Assembly (NCBI RefSeq): GCF_028462125.1
Contig: NZ_CP115468.1
Span: forward strand, 186,001 to 250,000
Direction of reading: 5' to 3'
Source: Leptospira sp. GIMC2001
Lineage (GTDB): Bacteria > Spirochaetota > Leptospiria > Leptospirales > Leptospiraceae
Length of the DNA stretch: 64,000 nt
Shown here: positions 43,333-53,811 of the stretch, one piece after another
Position numbering within the stretch: the first letter of the stretch is position 1
Layout of the letters: each line of letters opens with the position of its first letter
Translations under genes and position numbers: made by a program
Notes under the pieces: model-generated
The model's database searches: none
What the model was told of the DNA's origin: nothing
What the model saw: only the letters and a program-made list of their open reading frames with translations

Positions 43333-46300
43333 ATGATATTTATTCTAAAAAATAAAATATTAATTCTATTCTTCTTAGTTTTTGTATCGCAGAATTGTTC
43401 TGTGGTTTTTTATCGACCTAATAAAATTTCTGCTATAGAATTTAAATATGACTCTTTATCAAGAGCTCATAGCGGCCCACATAACGAAAAGCCATTCCCT
43501 CTTACAGTAAAAAATGGAATCAATAGCTACGCTTCGACTACTATTGATGGAAACAATTTATTTTTTGCGAGCAATGCTAAGGGTAATTATGATATATATT
43601 ATCGTAATTTGGGAAGTTCTTCAACTATTGCGATAACGAATCACCCATCAAATGATACGAAACCTGGGATCAGTCCAGATGGAAAGAAGTTGGCCTATGT
43701 GACTGAAGAATATGATTCGGATGGTGATATTGTAGTTGTAAAGTTAGATCTCGAAAAACAAAAGGATAATTATTCAAGAGGAAAGCCGCCACTAAGTAAT
43801 AAGGATTTTATAGTTGTAACTAATCCAGAATATGAGAATGCGAATCGCATTATTAGAGCGATTGATACAGATCCGATATGGTCTCACGATGGTAGGTTCA
43901 TAGCATTCACTACTTCTCGGTTCGATAGAGGTAGAACTAATATTGCTCTAATCGATACAGCTAGCAATTATTCTATTCGTCAAATTACTTATGATGGTGG
44001 AACTTCACCTGCATTCTCTTTCGATGATTCCAAAATATTTTATTTATCCTACAAAGATAGTTCGTTAGGTGAATTATATGAAGTTGATCTTCTTAGTTTA
44101 AAGGAAAGAAGAATAACTACAGACATTTATAAAGACCTCAGCCCAACAGTTTCTAATGATGGTAGATATCTTATCTACTCTTCGATTAGAAAAGATACTA
44201 ACGGAAATGGAAAATTGGAAGGACGAGACAATGCTATTATTATTCGATATGATTTATTTTCTGGCAAATCAGTTGAGTTGACTGCAGGCAATTATTCTTT
44301 ATTTGATACAAGATATTCTAACTTAAATGGAGGAAGTATTTTATTTACAGCTGCTTTAGATAATGCTCTAAACATATACTTTATTCCAGTTGATGGTGTC
44401 ATTCCAAAACAAGATAACATTAAAAGTCAATTTGAGTTCACAAAATATTATAATGATATATCACTGGATTTCAATAAACTAGCCATTGATGCAATTGAGC
44501 AGTTCTTCGGTAGTGACAATCTTTTCTACCTATATCGATCCAAATCCGATATAGAGTTGGTAAAAAATTATTTCCAAAGCGGACGAATTACTGAAGGAGA
44601 AAACCTGCTTAAGGTAATGTTAGATTCTAAATCTGACCCTAACGAAGGATTATCTTATGCGCTAGCTTGGGAATATCAACAGCGCCGAATTGGTAAAGAC
44701 CCACTTCCCCAGTTGATTCAATACTATGATGAGATGGCTGCTGATAAGAGAGCTCATCCGCAATTGAGTCAAGGTATATTGTTCAAAATCGCAGAGGCTT
44801 ATGATTCCAAGAAAGACTATGAGCGAGCTTATCAGATTAGAAAGAATATCATCACGAGGTATCCAAATTTTTATGATCTTGATTCATTAAAAATCAAACT
44901 TGGGACTAGAGAATTCGATGTAAATCCTTCAATAATCCCTCAATATTATATTGACCTCATGGGTAAAGAAACAACAACCCGTGAGGATACTCGCAAAATT
45001 ATCGAGGATATATTGCGCGAATATCGAGAAACAAAAAACTACGCTGAACGCATTAAGAAGATTGATAAGAAATTAATTTCTCAATCAAATTTAATAGATA
45101 ATCCGGAATTAATCGGCCTATTAAAATATGCAAAAGCAGAGGCATTGAACAATTTAGGTCGCAATGAAGAATGTATAGAATTGATCGAGTCTTATAAGAA
45201 GACAATCCGACCAGGTGGGTATGTTTATTTAGCATCGGACTTACTTGAAGCCAAGAAATTTCAAGATGTTGGCTTGATAGAAGAAAGTCAGAAAGAAATA
45301 ATTGAGTTTGTCAAGAATTACAATTATGAGTCTGGTATTGAGGTAGATTCCGATCAACTAGAGAGTTCTTTGCAATTTTTTGAATCTCAAGCTCGCATTT
45401 ATGAGATAGATGGTGAATTTGACAAATCTGTTAAAACATACAGTAGAATTGATGAAATACTATCTTACTCGATTCAAAATCATGTTCCAATACAAAATTT
45501 AATCGAGCGATATGGAACTTATTTTCAAAAAAAGTATGTGGACATGGTTCTCGTTGAGGCTCGATCAAACATCACAGAAGATGACGACTCCATACTATCG
45601 CAGGTAAATATTGTTTCGAAGTTAGATATACAAGGTAATACAACCGTAAATCTTTCGAAAATATTTAGTTCAAAGTATTTCAGAATCTTTGGAGATTTTC
45701 GAGATATTCAATACTTAGAATATTTTGATGATGCCCTTATAAATAATGCAGAAAAAAATTTCGAGGATAGACTAGATCATGCTAGAGAAATCCTAGATAG
45801 GCCGACAATTTTTGGATATGCATATTTTCTCATAATGCGCTCTGCCCGCATAGAAGAGTATTATAAACAAGTAAACTCTCTTACAGCAGTACGAAAAAAA
45901 GCGATCCTTGCGGATTTAAAAAGAGCTGAACAGGAATTGTATTGGATTATTTATTCAGATCCTACTTTTATAGATGCCTACTTACTCTTAGGATGGCTTC
46001 ATCAGTACATTGATATTCGAAAGAATGAAATAGCTTTTCCCGAGGAAGATATAGAAAGCGAGGTTTTCGCGGATACTTATAATGCAAGTTTTCCAGAAAA
46101 ATATTTAGAACAAAATGTAGATTTATATCTTCAATTACTTGAATTCATGGGTGATAAGGTAGATAAGAAAACTTTATTTGACATTCATTTAAATCTTGGC
46201 AATAATTACTTCCTATTAAATAATCATAAACGTGCTCTTCAAAGCTATGAGCTCGTTAGTAAATTTTCGCAAGCGATTATTAGTAAATCTCGATTTGAAA

Positions 46301-49300
46301 ATTATAAACAAGAATCTATGTTTTATTTTAATTATGGTCGAGCATTGGTTTATAACGGCAAATCAGAAGATAGCATTCCAATTTTTCGCAAGGCAATAAA
46401 TATATATTATAATAAAGAGTATTATCCAAATGTATCTGTTAATGATTCCGCCACAGTACTGGCTGACACTAAAAACAAATTAGCTATTCTGCATGCTTTA
46501 GTTGGAATTTCCCAAATGGAGATTGGAGAATATGAAGATGCAATTTCATCATTTTCCACGGCGGTAAAAATGAATGGGTATTCAGGAAGAATTAATGATA
46601 TTAATTTGTATAACGCAATAGCTATTTGTTATCAAAAAATTGGAGAATATGATTTATCGGAAGATAATCTAAAATTTGCTGAGAACGAATATGAACTGGA
46701 AAAACCTAGGTTTAATTGGAGGCCATTTTCCATTTGGAATGTAATTTTACCAGATAAGAATCGTGTAATCGGAGATGGACGATTTCCTGGAGAAATGCCT
46801 TTAGAATTCTCTAATCTTCTCACTCAAGGTATTCGGATTAAGAATCATATTGATACCCGCGATTTTACTATGACCTCTCTTCTGATTGACGATCGTAAAA
46901 AATTTATAGAGTCTCATTCAATGGATAGATATGTGATGGGTGATCGCATTTTGGATAATACAATGAATGAACTTGCGTACAATCAGTTCGTTCGTGGTAA
47001 TTATAAGGAAGCTTCATCATTGTATTTAAAAGAATTTCAATTATACTATTCGAAAGATGAAGATAAGACTGCATTCAAATTCTTAAAAAGAGCAGGAATT
47101 TCATTATATTCCCATTTTGAAGAAAATTCAGATGAGATTTCGAGCTTAGAGGATACACTTCGCAAGGAGATTGATTTTCTCCATGAACTAAGAGAAAAGG
47201 AAATGGTGAATTGTCTCAATGTAAATCGCTCAAATAAAATGAATACTTCGGGATATAAACCGGAATCTGATATTATAAAAAATTGTGATGATTACTTTGA
47301 TAAGGAGTTTCATCAATTTGATGTTTTGTTAGGATATAATTATTTCTACTTGGGCGAGATAAAAATGCACAAAAATGAAATGGTTGAGTCTTTTTCTTAT
47401 TATGGAAAGGCACTCAAACTTTTAAATGAGCCCGCAAATGTAAATGAACCTGAACAAGGACTAGCAAAAGACCCATTTACTAATAAAGAAAGGTCTAGAT
47501 TGAAAATTGCTATTGCCTTAACGTATTTAAGAATCGGCGATAGAAAAAATTTCGAAAAGAAAATTACGGATGCGTTTTACTATGCAAATGAGTTTCATTT
47601 TGAAAGAGAGGTTTTACAGATCTATCTTCTTCAATCAGAATATTATTATAAGTACGGTAAGCATCAAAGTGATAATTTGACTGCGGCATCATATAATTCC
47701 AAAGCTGAAAATCTACTTAAAAAATCGCCTGGTCTATTCCTAGAAATTGATGAATTACTCATTAATAATCTATTCAAATTAAAACTGGACATAAATGTAA
47801 AGTTAGGAAAAATTTATGATCTTAATTCCGATCGTGAAAAATTCTATAGTGCAATATTTTTCCGTCAGTTATTAATCAATAAACTGGATTTTCAAGATGA
47901 GAAGCTATTTCAGAAAGTGGCGCGAATTAGAAGTCACGTTCAAACAGATCGAGAAGTCATTCGCGCTATAGAAAGGAATCTATCCAATGATAAAAGTATA
48001 AGATCATTAGAAAATGAAAAGGCAGCTAACTATCAACAGTTATTCTCTGAACTATCAGAATTTTCGCAATCTTTACCGGTAGGAATGGATATCTTAAGTT
48101 GGTTTGATAAACCAAACACGATTCAATTTAATAAAGCAAAGGATGAGATAATACTTAATTTTTTCGAGAGTGGACATCAGCTAATAATTTCTACTTACTT
48201 CCAAGGAAATAGAACTAACTTAGAATTCGATTTAGATGATGTGAATTCAATGATTGAACTTGGAAATATTTTATCACAAGTTCTAAAAAAATTTCCCTCA
48301 GTTAAGAAATTAATCCTTATACCAGATCCCATTATGCATTCCCTAGATTTCAATCGACTTGCAGTAGATAATGGATTATTGAATGAAAAGTATGAGATAC
48401 GTTATCTATTTCGTCTCAGTCAAATGATTAAACAGAATCCGAATCAACTTCAGAGACTGAGAAGGATAACAAGTATTGACTCAAACGTTCGAAAAGAAGA
48501 TACGATTCTGGATTATTTCCTATTCTCTCCACTGGAAAGAATTATAAAACCTGCTGAATTAGAAGGAGTATCATTAAGAAAACTGAATTATCGAATAATC
48601 CCATATAATGATTTACAACTGTATTTAACAGATACAGATGTGATTGAAGGATCAACCGATTTTGCCAATAGAAAATTCTTTCTCGGAGAGAAAAGACCAG
48701 GTTTTCTTAATATGAAGGAAATCATAGAAAACCAATGGAATATTCCTATAGTAATAATTAATAATTATCGCAGAAGTCGCGACAACTTTCTTAAGATGGG
48801 TTTTCTATTCGATACTTTACATTTCGCAGGCGTTAAAACATTAATCCTTATAGAAGGGAATGAGGATAGTGAAAGAATAAGAAACAGGATTCTTTCTGCA
48901 ATCAAGGACGCTAGTGGAATTTTACAGGAAGAGAAAGTTACAATTATTGGAGAACCTTTACCGAAGATAGATGATAACGATAAAAGATTCAAAGAGAAAT
49001 ACTTAGAATTTGCGAAATTGGCAATCGTCGAGGAGAAGAATAAAGAATATTTAGAATCCATGAAATATCTATTATCTGCTAATTCTATGATAGGGGAGAG
49101 TGATAAAGAACTTCAATTAGAATCTGAGATTAATATCGCTAGAATCAATAGCAGATTGAAATCAAAAGAAGAACCGCTATATTATTTCCATAGATTGAAA
49201 AGCAAATTTAAAGAAGATTCAGTAGAAGAATCCAAAATACTTTTAAACTTATTGTTAGAATGTTATGAATCCAAGATAGAAATTGATTGCATTGAATCCT

Positions 49301-51384
49301 ATTCAAAGTTGATGACTAGTAATTATATAACTTCTGAAGAAAAGGATATCATTACTTTTTATAAGAATTTAAAGGAAGAAAACAATAAGTTTGTTTTTAA
49401 TAATTACAATTCATTTTTAAAATTAAAATTATTAGGCGATCCTTATTTACGCCTTTTAGCATTGGCGAATATGTTCTCTAGAGCTTTTTACTGGGAGCAA
49501 GCAACTTACTTTTCTAAATTAGCGCGAGAGCATGCAGATAGCAAGAATGAATTGGAATATATAAATGATGTCCGTGCGGAGATTTATGAAGAAAGATTTT
49601 TTATAAAAGGGGAATTTCCTCCTTATGATATAGGTGATAGTATATATTCTGATGCAAGGATGAGAGCTTGGGCTGATTATAATTATAAATTGGATAAGAA
49701 GTTAAAAATAGAAAAAGATTATTATATTCGAAACTATTTGCAAAGAATTTATTTAGCATACCAGAAATTGGAGAGTAGCTCTGATTTCGAACCATTAGAT
49801 TTATCTCCTCTATTTCTTAAAGATGGCAAGACTTCCTTGATTCGGTTATCAAACCAGGATAGAAATTTTTTATTTTATATATTATCTCGTTCAATTTCTT
49901 TTCAAAAAGGAAATGAACTCAATAGACAATTTGATCTTTTGCTTCAAACAGAGAATTATCTAGGACATGAGAATCGGGCTGCTTGGATGAAGTTAGAATG
50001 GGCTCGAGCTCTCTATTATCGTGGAGACTACATTAATGCCAGAGAATATTTAGATCAATATGAGGATGATGTTGAGAGTCCTCAGAAAGAGATTCAGCAA
50101 ACATACATATTAATCAAAGCTAAGTTGTCCTTGATATATGAAGATATTAATTTGTCCAAACGAGAACTTGTACTTCTTCGAAATGATCGGAATGCTTGGT
50201 TTGCAATATATTCGAAAGTTATCAATTCATCAGATACTCAAGACTTTATGGAATACCTTAGAGTATTCTTTAAAGATAATAATTTTATATTAGATGATGC
50301 GAATAGAAGTGAAGTATCGGATCTTATACAACTGATGATGCGAAAATCTCTTAAAGGTGATAATCTGACTTCTTTTTTAGATTTAGCTTTTTTAAACGAT
50401 AAAATTGCTTCTTATAATCGAAAGACTTTGGGTAGAGAGCCTAAAGTTTCGAATATTGATATCCCAAAATTATCCATATCTAAAAAAATAATTACACAAC
50501 TACCCACGAAGCAGTCATTCAAATCTATTATTGATTTAGGAATTGAATCCTATCTAATTGATATTGATTCCAAAAAGATATCTGCAAGTAAAGTTATTGA
50601 TGATAACAGAATTATTAAATTTGATATTTTGGATTATATTTTTTCGATAAAAGATGAAGGTGTTAATGTTCTCAAGCAAAAAGGGCTTGAGAACAAATAT
50701 AGGGAATTTCTAAAATTGGAGAATAATAAATTATCCTATTTGTATTTACCTTCTTATCATTTTAAAATTGTTATTAAGCCTAATCGACTAGATCGCTTCT
50801 ATTTTGTCTTGAATCCAGAATTGATGGTAAGTAGAAAATCAATTTCATTAAAGGATAAATTCCGTCCTGGTTTTAGTTCTAAGATTCATGATCAATCATC
50901 TAAAAAGAATTCTAGAAAAGGTGACCAATTATTGAAAGAGCTAGAAAATTTGGAAATTAAACTCAATAATAAAGGCAATATTCCAACTATAAATATTTCG
51001 CAGGAGATATTAGAACTCAAATCCGGAAAGCAAATTTACTACGGTAATAATTCACTTGAAAGTTTGAGATCTTTTGATGTTAGAAATTCACCTTGGATAC
51101 TTATAGGCGCACATCTTGCAAATACATCATTGAAATCAGATGATTTTGTACACTCTATGCGATTTCTAGATCAATTGCACTATGGAGCCGGAGTTTTGAA
51201 TAATGTCTATCAGGAAGATACTCACACTGCTTTCTTTTTGAAGGAATTCCTAATCAACGACGGAAGAGTTTATAATTTATTACCACGCTATTACCTTGGC
51301 TTTCAAGCAGTTCGAAACGATTGGAAAGAAGATCGTTATTGGAATGGATGGAAGCCTTATACTAATACCTTTATCAATGATTGA
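43333..51384 (+). CDS. giant lipoprotein: PD40 propeller, TPR array, two degenerate CHAT-like domains
   Basis: About 2,683 residues from the ATG at 43333; a TTG at 43315 adds only six residues. The lipobox is VFVSQNC (Cys 22). Residues about 60-350 form a TolB/PD40-type beta-propeller (KPGISPDGKKLAYVTEE, DPIWSHDGRFIAFTTSR, SPTVSNDGRYLIYSS). Residues about 400-1580 are helical with TPR-like repeats (LGNNYFLLNNHKRALQSYE, ALVGISQMEIGEYEDAISSF). Residues about 1600-1880 resemble a CHAT fold (LILIPDPIMHSLDFNRLAV, LHFAGVKTLILIEGNEDSERIRNRIL), but the segments that should hold His and Cys read VIEGSTDF and IVIINNYRR. TPR-like helices resume to about 2400. A second, shorter CHAT-like region (about 2450-2670) has PWILIGAHLA and LDQLHYGAGVLNNVYQEDTHTAFFLKEFL. 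Probably a periplasmic scaffold. Confidence 0.75.
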   Translation: MIFILKNKILILFFLVFVSQNCSVVFYRPNKISAIEFKYDSLSRAHSGPHNEKPFPLTVKNGINSYASTTIDGNNLFFASNAKGNYDIYYRNLGSSSTIAITNHPSNDTKPGISPDGKKLAYVTEEYDSDGDIVVVKLDLEKQKDNYSRGKPPLSNKDFIVVTNPEYENANRIIRAIDTDPIWSHDGRFIAFTTSRFDRGRTNIALIDTASNYSIRQITYDGGTSPAFSFDDSKIFYLSYKDSSLGELYEVDLLSLKERRITTDIYKDLSPTVSNDGRYLIYSSIRKDTNGNGKLEGRDNAIIIRYDLFSGKSVELTAGNYSLFDTRYSNLNGGSILFTAALDNALNIYFIPVDGVIPKQDNIKSQFEFTKYYNDISLDFNKLAIDAIEQFFGSDNLFYLYRSKSDIELVKNYFQSGRITEGENLLKVMLDSKSDPNEGLSYALAWEYQQRRIGKDPLPQLIQYYDEMAADKRAHPQLSQGILFKIAEAYDSKKDYERAYQIRKNIITRYPNFYDLDSLKIKLGTREFDVNPSIIPQYYIDLMGKETTTREDTRKIIEDILREYRETKNYAERIKKIDKKLISQSNLIDNPELIGLLKYAKAEALNNLGRNEECIELIESYKKTIRPGGYVYLASDLLEAKKFQDVGLIEESQKEIIEFVKNYNYESGIEVDSDQLESSLQFFESQARIYEIDGEFDKSVKTYSRIDEILSYSIQNHVPIQNLIERYGTYFQKKYVDMVLVEARSNITEDDDSILSQVNIVSKLDIQGNTTVNLSKIFSSKYFRIFGDFRDIQYLEYFDDALINNAEKNFEDRLDHAREILDRPTIFGYAYFLIMRSARIEEYYKQVNSLTAVRKKAILADLKRAEQELYWIIYSDPTFIDAYLLLGWLHQYIDIRKNEIAFPEEDIESEVFADTYNASFPEKYLEQNVDLYLQLLEFMGDKVDKKTLFDIHLNLGNNYFLLNNHKRALQSYELVSKFSQAIISKSRFENYKQESMFYFNYGRALVYNGKSEDSIPIFRKAINIYYNKEYYPNVSVNDSATVLADTKNKLAILHALVGISQMEIGEYEDAISSFSTAVKMNGYSGRINDINLYNAIAICYQKIGEYDLSEDNLKFAENEYELEKPRFNWRPFSIWNVILPDKNRVIGDGRFPGEMPLEFSNLLTQGIRIKNHIDTRDFTMTSLLIDDRKKFIESHSMDRYVMGDRILDNTMNELAYNQFVRGNYKEASSLYLKEFQLYYSKDEDKTAFKFLKRAGISLYSHFEENSDEISSLEDTLRKEIDFLHELREKEMVNCLNVNRSNKMNTSGYKPESDIIKNCDDYFDKEFHQFDVLLGYNYFYLGEIKMHKNEMVESFSYYGKALKLLNEPANVNEPEQGLAKDPFTNKERSRLKIAIALTYLRIGDRKNFEKKITDAFYYANEFHFEREVLQIYLLQSEYYYKYGKHQSDNLTAASYNSKAENLLKKSPGLFLEIDELLINNLFKLKLDINVKLGKIYDLNSDREKFYSAIFFRQLLINKLDFQDEKLFQKVARIRSHVQTDREVIRAIERNLSNDKSIRSLENEKAANYQQLFSELSEFSQSLPVGMDILSWFDKPNTIQFNKAKDEIILNFFESGHQLIISTYFQGNRTNLEFDLDDVNSMIELGNILSQVLKKFPSVKKLILIPDPIMHSLDFNRLAVDNGLLNEKYEIRYLFRLSQMIKQNPNQLQRLRRITSIDSNVRKEDTILDYFLFSPLERIIKPAELEGVSLRKLNYRIIPYNDLQLYLTDTDVIEGSTDFANRKFFLGEKRPGFLNMKEIIENQWNIPIVIINNYRRSRDNFLKMGFLFDTLHFAGVKTLILIEGNEDSERIRNRILSAIKDASGILQEEKVTIIGEPLPKIDDNDKRFKEKYLEFAKLAIVEEKNKEYLESMKYLLSANSMIGESDKELQLESEINIARINSRLKSKEEPLYYFHRLKSKFKEDSVEESKILLNLLLECYESKIEIDCIESYSKLMTSNYITSEEKDIITFYKNLKEENNKFVFNNYNSFLKLKLLGDPYLRLLALANMFSRAFYWEQATYFSKLAREHADSKNELEYINDVRAEIYEERFFIKGEFPPYDIGDSIYSDARMRAWADYNYKLDKKLKIEKDYYIRNYLQRIYLAYQKLESSSDFEPLDLSPLFLKDGKTSLIRLSNQDRNFLFYILSRSISFQKGNELNRQFDLLLQTENYLGHENRAAWMKLEWARALYYRGDYINAREYLDQYEDDVESPQKEIQQTYILIKAKLSLIYEDINLSKRELVLLRNDRNAWFAIYSKVINSSDTQDFMEYLRVFFKDNNFILDDANRSEVSDLIQLMMRKSLKGDNLTSFLDLAFLNDKIASYNRKTLGREPKVSNIDIPKLSISKKIITQLPTKQSFKSIIDLGIESYLIDIDSKKISASKVIDDNRIIKFDILDYIFSIKDEGVNVLKQKGLENKYREFLKLENNKLSYLYLPSYHFKIVIKPNRLDRFYFVLNPELMVSRKSISLKDKFRPGFSSKIHDQSSKKNSRKGDQLLKELENLEIKLNNKGNIPTINISQEILELKSGKQIYYGNNSLESLRSFDVRNSPWILIGAHLANTSLKSDDFVHSMRFLDQLHYGAGVLNNVYQEDTHTAFFLKEFLINDGRVYNLLPRYYLGFQAVRNDWKEDRYWNGWKPYTNTFIND

Positions 51385-51396
51385 AGAAACTAGAAA

Positions 51397-52893
51397 TTAA
51401 TTTTTCTCGTCGGACCAACCAATGTCTTCGAGGAAATCATCATAACCACCTGGATAAATTGAAACCTGATCATTATCAAAGACTACCAATTTTGTAGCAA
51501 CGGCTCGAATGTGAGATTCATCATGAGTAACCATAACTACTGATCCATCAAAATTATCAATTGCCTCAATTAAAGAATCACATGCTTGCATATCTAGATG
51601 GTTAGTTGGTTCATCTAAGTATAATATATGTGCTGGTGCAACCAAAATCTTACCCAATAAAACGCGACTTTTTTCTCCTCCTGATAAAACTTTCACTTTC
51701 TTAAGAGCTAGATCGTCAGAGAACATTAATCCACCGGCAATAGTTCTTGCTTTGGCTTCCGTGCAAGAAGGATCCGCAGATTTAATCTCATCAGTTACTG
51801 TATTACTTTCATTTAAATTTAGTTTGTTGGTCTGACCGAAATAACCTTCTTTTAAAGATGGATGTTTGGATATTTTTCCAGATACCGGTTCTAGTTCGGC
51901 TGCAAGCAACTTCAATAATGTGGATTTCCCTTTTCCATTCTTTCCAATTATGCATATCCGATCTCTGCTTCCGACACTCAAGGAAAAATTCTCGATGAGA
52001 TAAGGAGTTTTTCCATCATAAGAAAAATTTATTTCTTGCGTTGATACCATTTCTTTTGCCGCAAAACTCGCGTTATTGAAATACAATTCAAGATCCTCAA
52101 TTTTTTCGAGTTCTTTCATTACACCTTGCTTTTCTAATTTTTTAACTCTGGATTGTGCTCGACTTGCAAAACTTGCTTTCGCTTTGAATTTTTGAATGAA
52201 GACTTCTTCTTGTTTACGTTTCTTTTCTTGGTTTAGTCTAGTTTTCTCATAAATTTCTTCTGATTGATTGATCTGGCTGTACAATTTGTCCGTATCACCT
52301 TGGACTTTGATTGCCTTCCTTCGATGTATTGCAACTGTATGTGTAACAATATTATCCATAAATGCTCGATCATGCGTGATCAGAACAATTTCACCTTCCC
52401 ACTCTCGTAAGAATTCTTCAAGCCAACGAATAGTCACGATGTCCAAGTAGTTATTCGGCTCATCCAGCATTAACATATTAGGTGAGGATACAAGTAATTT
52501 CGCCAGATTCATTCTGATTTGATATCCACCCGAGAATTCATTTGGACTTCTTTCCATATCTTTCTCAGCAAACCCCAATCCAAACAAAACTTTCTCAACC
52601 AACCAAGTATTGTATTCTTCACCTTCTGGCAAACCTAGCGAACATTCTTCCAGTACTGTTGGCATAGTAAATTTTAAATGCTGACTTAAATGCCCAATTT
52701 TATATCCTTTGGGTTTGGTGATTGTTCCCGAATCTGGTTCAATATTTCCCATCATCATTCCGATGAGTGTGGATTTGCCATGCCCGTTGCGGCCGACCAA
52801 GCCTACCTTTTCGCCTGTATTTATACTAAAGCTTAGATCATCAAATAATGTCTGCTTGCCAAATGAATGCTGTATATTCGATAAATGAATCAT
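51397..52893 (-). CDS. ABC-F family ATPase
   Basis: 498 residues with two fused ATPase domains and no membrane segments. Walker A sites are GRNGHGKST (about residue 37) and GKNGKGKST (about residue 318); signatures are FSGGYQIRM and LSGGEKSRV; Walker B sites are [12 protein letters not shown] and [12 protein letters not shown]. The linker (about 205-270) is charged and helical, as in ABC-F proteins that bind the ribosome E site and adjust translation. The class (EttA, Uup, YbiT or antibiotic resistance type) cannot be fixed by eye, although a YbiT-like relation is plausible. It is convergent with the giant lipoprotein gene, 12 bases apart. Confidence 0.88.
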   Translation of the reverse strand: MIHLSNIQHSFGKQTLFDDLSFSINTGEKVGLVGRNGHGKSTLIGMMMGNIEPDSGTITKPKGYKIGHLSQHLKFTMPTVLEECSLGLPEGEEYNTWLVEKVLFGLGFAEKDMERSPNEFSGGYQIRMNLAKLLVSSPNMLMLDEPNNYLDIVTIRWLEEFLREWEGEIVLITHDRAFMDNIVTHTVAIHRRKAIKVQGDTDKLYSQINQSEEIYEKTRLNQEKKRKQEEVFIQKFKAKASFASRAQSRVKKLEKQGVMKELEKIEDLELYFNNASFAAKEMVSTQEINFSYDGKTPYLIENFSLSVGSRDRICIIGKNGKGKSTLLKLLAAELEPVSGKISKHPSLKEGYFGQTNKLNLNESNTVTDEIKSADPSCTEAKARTIAGGLMFSDDLALKKVKVLSGGEKSRVLLGKILVAPAHILYLDEPTNHLDMQACDSLIEAIDNFDGSVVMVTHDESHIRAVATKLVVFDNDQVSIYPGGYDDFLEDIGWSDEKN

Positions 52894-52942
52894 TAAGGAT
52901 AGATTTTAAAATCAGTCCAGGGTGGCATTTAAAAAATATTTT

Positions 52943-53707
52943 CTATCGATTCGTAACTTCTTCAAAAGTTTCACGATAATTTGCATGGTTAGTTCCCATC
53001 CATCGATCCCACCAATTAAAATATAATCCATAATTGCAATTGAAATAACGATGGTGCATATTGTGGTGAGTTGTAGTATTATGCCATTTTAATATTGAAT
53101 GTCTTAGAAAGTTTTTAGGGAACATTTCGAACGCTAAATGTCCTAATACATTCAGAAAGGTCATATAGATTAAGAAGGAAAAAATTGTGAGTCCATGCAA
53201 TGGAAATAGAACAACAGCAAGAGGTACTATTCCAGCTTCAACAATTGCTTCAAGAGGATGAAAGGAAAATGCAGCCCATGGTGAAGGATTTGTGGATTTG
53301 TGATGCACAAGATGAACATGACGAAAAATTTTTGGATGATGCATCCATCTATGAGTCCAGTAAAAATATGTATCATGAAATAGTATCAAACCAATGAGGC
53401 TCAATGCATAATATCCCCAACCATATTCAGAAATATCTTTATATAACATCGTCCATCCGTTTTCTTTCATAAAAAGAATGAATACACCGGCAAGTCCGAA
53501 TACTATCATCGTCAGAAGTGAATAAATTATTTCATGTCTCACCTTCTTCATATCTGGAAGGCGATCTTGTTGAATCCATCTTTTGTGAAACTTATCCTTC
53601 CATACAATCCAGAAAATTACAAAGGCAATACCTGCGAAAATAATATAGCGCAGAGTTGACATACCTGTTGCTAGACCAAAAACTGCTAAATACTTTTCCC
53701 ATTCCAT
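52943..53707 (-). CDS. fatty acid hydroxylase/sterol desaturase family (copy 2)
   Basis: 254 residues with about four membrane helices. The di-iron His clusters are HDTYFYWTHRWMHH (about 110-123), HLVHHKS (about 132-138) and THHNMHH (about 207-213), the full set of this family. Such enzymes hydroxylate or desaturate lipids at the inner membrane with O2; the leptospiral substrate is unknown, possibly a fatty acid or hopanoid. It is a paralogue of the gene upstream; they are separated by about 100 bases and probably arose by tandem duplication, then diverged. Confidence 0.83.
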   Translation of the reverse strand: MEWEKYLAVFGLATGMSTLRYIIFAGIAFVIFWIVWKDKFHKRWIQQDRLPDMKKVRHEIIYSLLTMIVFGLAGVFILFMKENGWTMLYKDISEYGWGYYALSLIGLILFHDTYFYWTHRWMHHPKIFRHVHLVHHKSTNPSPWAAFSFHPLEAIVEAGIVPLAVVLFPLHGLTIFSFLIYMTFLNVLGHLAFEMFPKNFLRHSILKWHNTTTHHNMHHRYFNCNYGLYFNWWDRWMGTNHANYRETFEEVTNR

Positions 53708-53811
53708 AAAATTTATTCCTTATTAATATGCGAATTTTAAATTACAACTTTGTTTGCTAATGAATGATCTATTTTCAAAATATTGGTATGAAAATGGATC
53801 TTTTCTTCTAA

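Noticed and set aside
53200..53397. Plus-strand 65-codon frame with a Gln/Glu-rich product
   Set aside because: It is antisense to the His-cluster region of the hydroxylase, and its composition comes from the opposite strand.
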